The notes beneath the pieces are model-generated. The model made no database searches, was not told the origin of the DNA, and worked only from the letters and a program-made list of their open reading frames with translations. From Catalinimonas niigatensis (GTDB lineage: Bacteria; Bacteroidota; Bacteroidia; Cytophagales; Cyclobacteriaceae), in contig NZ_CP119422.1 in NCBI RefSeq assembly GCF_030506285.1, positions 2,046,001 through 2,110,000 of the forward strand: a stretch of 64,000 bases of DNA, read 5' to 3'. Positions 63,846 to 64,000 of the stretch are shown here, piece after piece; the stretch's first letter is position 1, and the number at the start of each line of letters is the position of its first letter. The position numbers were made by a program, and so were the translations under genes.

Positions 63846-64000
63846 ATTTCAACAGGCAAAAAATAAGAAAGAGCGAATAGTCAGAACAAAAGTCCTATGA
63901 AAGTAAACAACTGAAGGACGTAAAGAATTAAACGCCGCTTGCTGTAGTAATTATATATTAATCAAAAGTCACAAAAAGATTTTATTTAAATTATTAAGCT
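63846..64000. other. AT-rich end of the window
   Basis: No gene or signal is recognised in the last 155 bases. The sequence is strongly AT-rich and the flanking gene is outside the window. Confidence 0.4.

Overview
The window looks like chromosomal DNA of a Bacteroidota member, most likely a marine-type Cytophagales (Catalimonadaceae/Flammeovirga-like breadth; this placement is inference). Evidence: weak or absent Shine-Dalgarno sites, several near-consensus TAnnTTTG promoter elements, many signal-peptide/lipoprotein genes, a TonB-dependent receptor, a PorG/DUF6089-like barrel, the PadR + prefix-domain FtsX permease pair, a SAM-I riboswitch ahead of metY-metX, a Tat-exported Gfo/Idh/MocA oxidoreductase, and paired secreted amidohydrolases. 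No rRNA, tRNA, CRISPR array or intact insertion sequence was seen.

Layout. 0-6.5 kb: ArsR regulator, SerC-like aminotransferase, tandem universal stress protein, glycerate kinase, TonB receptor, small membrane protein. 6.9-9.9 kb: PadR regulator overlapping a large FtsX/MacB permease. 10-19.7 kb: mostly envelope and secreted proteins (subtilase with a convergent I9-like mini-protein, TauE/SafE permease, outer-membrane barrel, GH13 lipoprotein, lipocalin-like tandem protein, S41 peptidase lipoprotein, transglutaminase). 19.8-26.5 kb is the accessory segment: a WG-repeat relic, a frameshifted and truncated tyrosine recombinase next to a nested inverted-repeat element, a 0.7-kb repeat-containing gap, an unknown helical protein, a UPF1/IGHMBP2-like helicase, then a vapBC-type toxin-antitoxin pair bracketed by two direct copies of a ~340-bp cassette. 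Each cassette holds a perfect hairpin, a sigma-54-like promoter and a 62-residue ORF; the two ORFs encode identical proteins and differ only synonymously.

26.5-37.7 kb: BNR/sortilin-like secreted protein, queA, a tight DUF4956-VTC-CotH operon, a penicillin-binding-protein-like hydrolase and a LiaF-like membrane protein. 37.7-43.1 kb: metX and metY behind a SAM-I riboswitch with further leader hairpins, a SIMPL protein, a lipoprotein, a DUF192 protein. 43.3-44.7 kb: ECF sigma/anti-sigma pair. 44.7-50.5 kb: probable catabolic cluster (two Gfo/Idh/MocA oxidoreductases, a phytanoyl-CoA dioxygenase-like enzyme, a divergent AraC regulator, an MFS transporter). 50.7-57.1 kb: an AT-rich gene resembling a class III nucleotidyl cyclase domain, a 1001-residue FAD/Fe-S oxidase, a YdcZ-type transporter, a transglutaminase-like protein, an RDD protein. 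57.4-64 kb: two secreted amidohydrolases in one operon, a secreted protein, and a DUF2975-XRE pair preceded by an 18-bp-armed palindrome.

The most notable unexplained structure is the duplicated sigma-54-like/62-aa cassette around vapBC. Next are the isolated cyclase-like gene, the integrase relic with its nested inverted repeat, and the DUF4956-VTC-CotH operon. All functions are read from motifs by eye; no database search was run.
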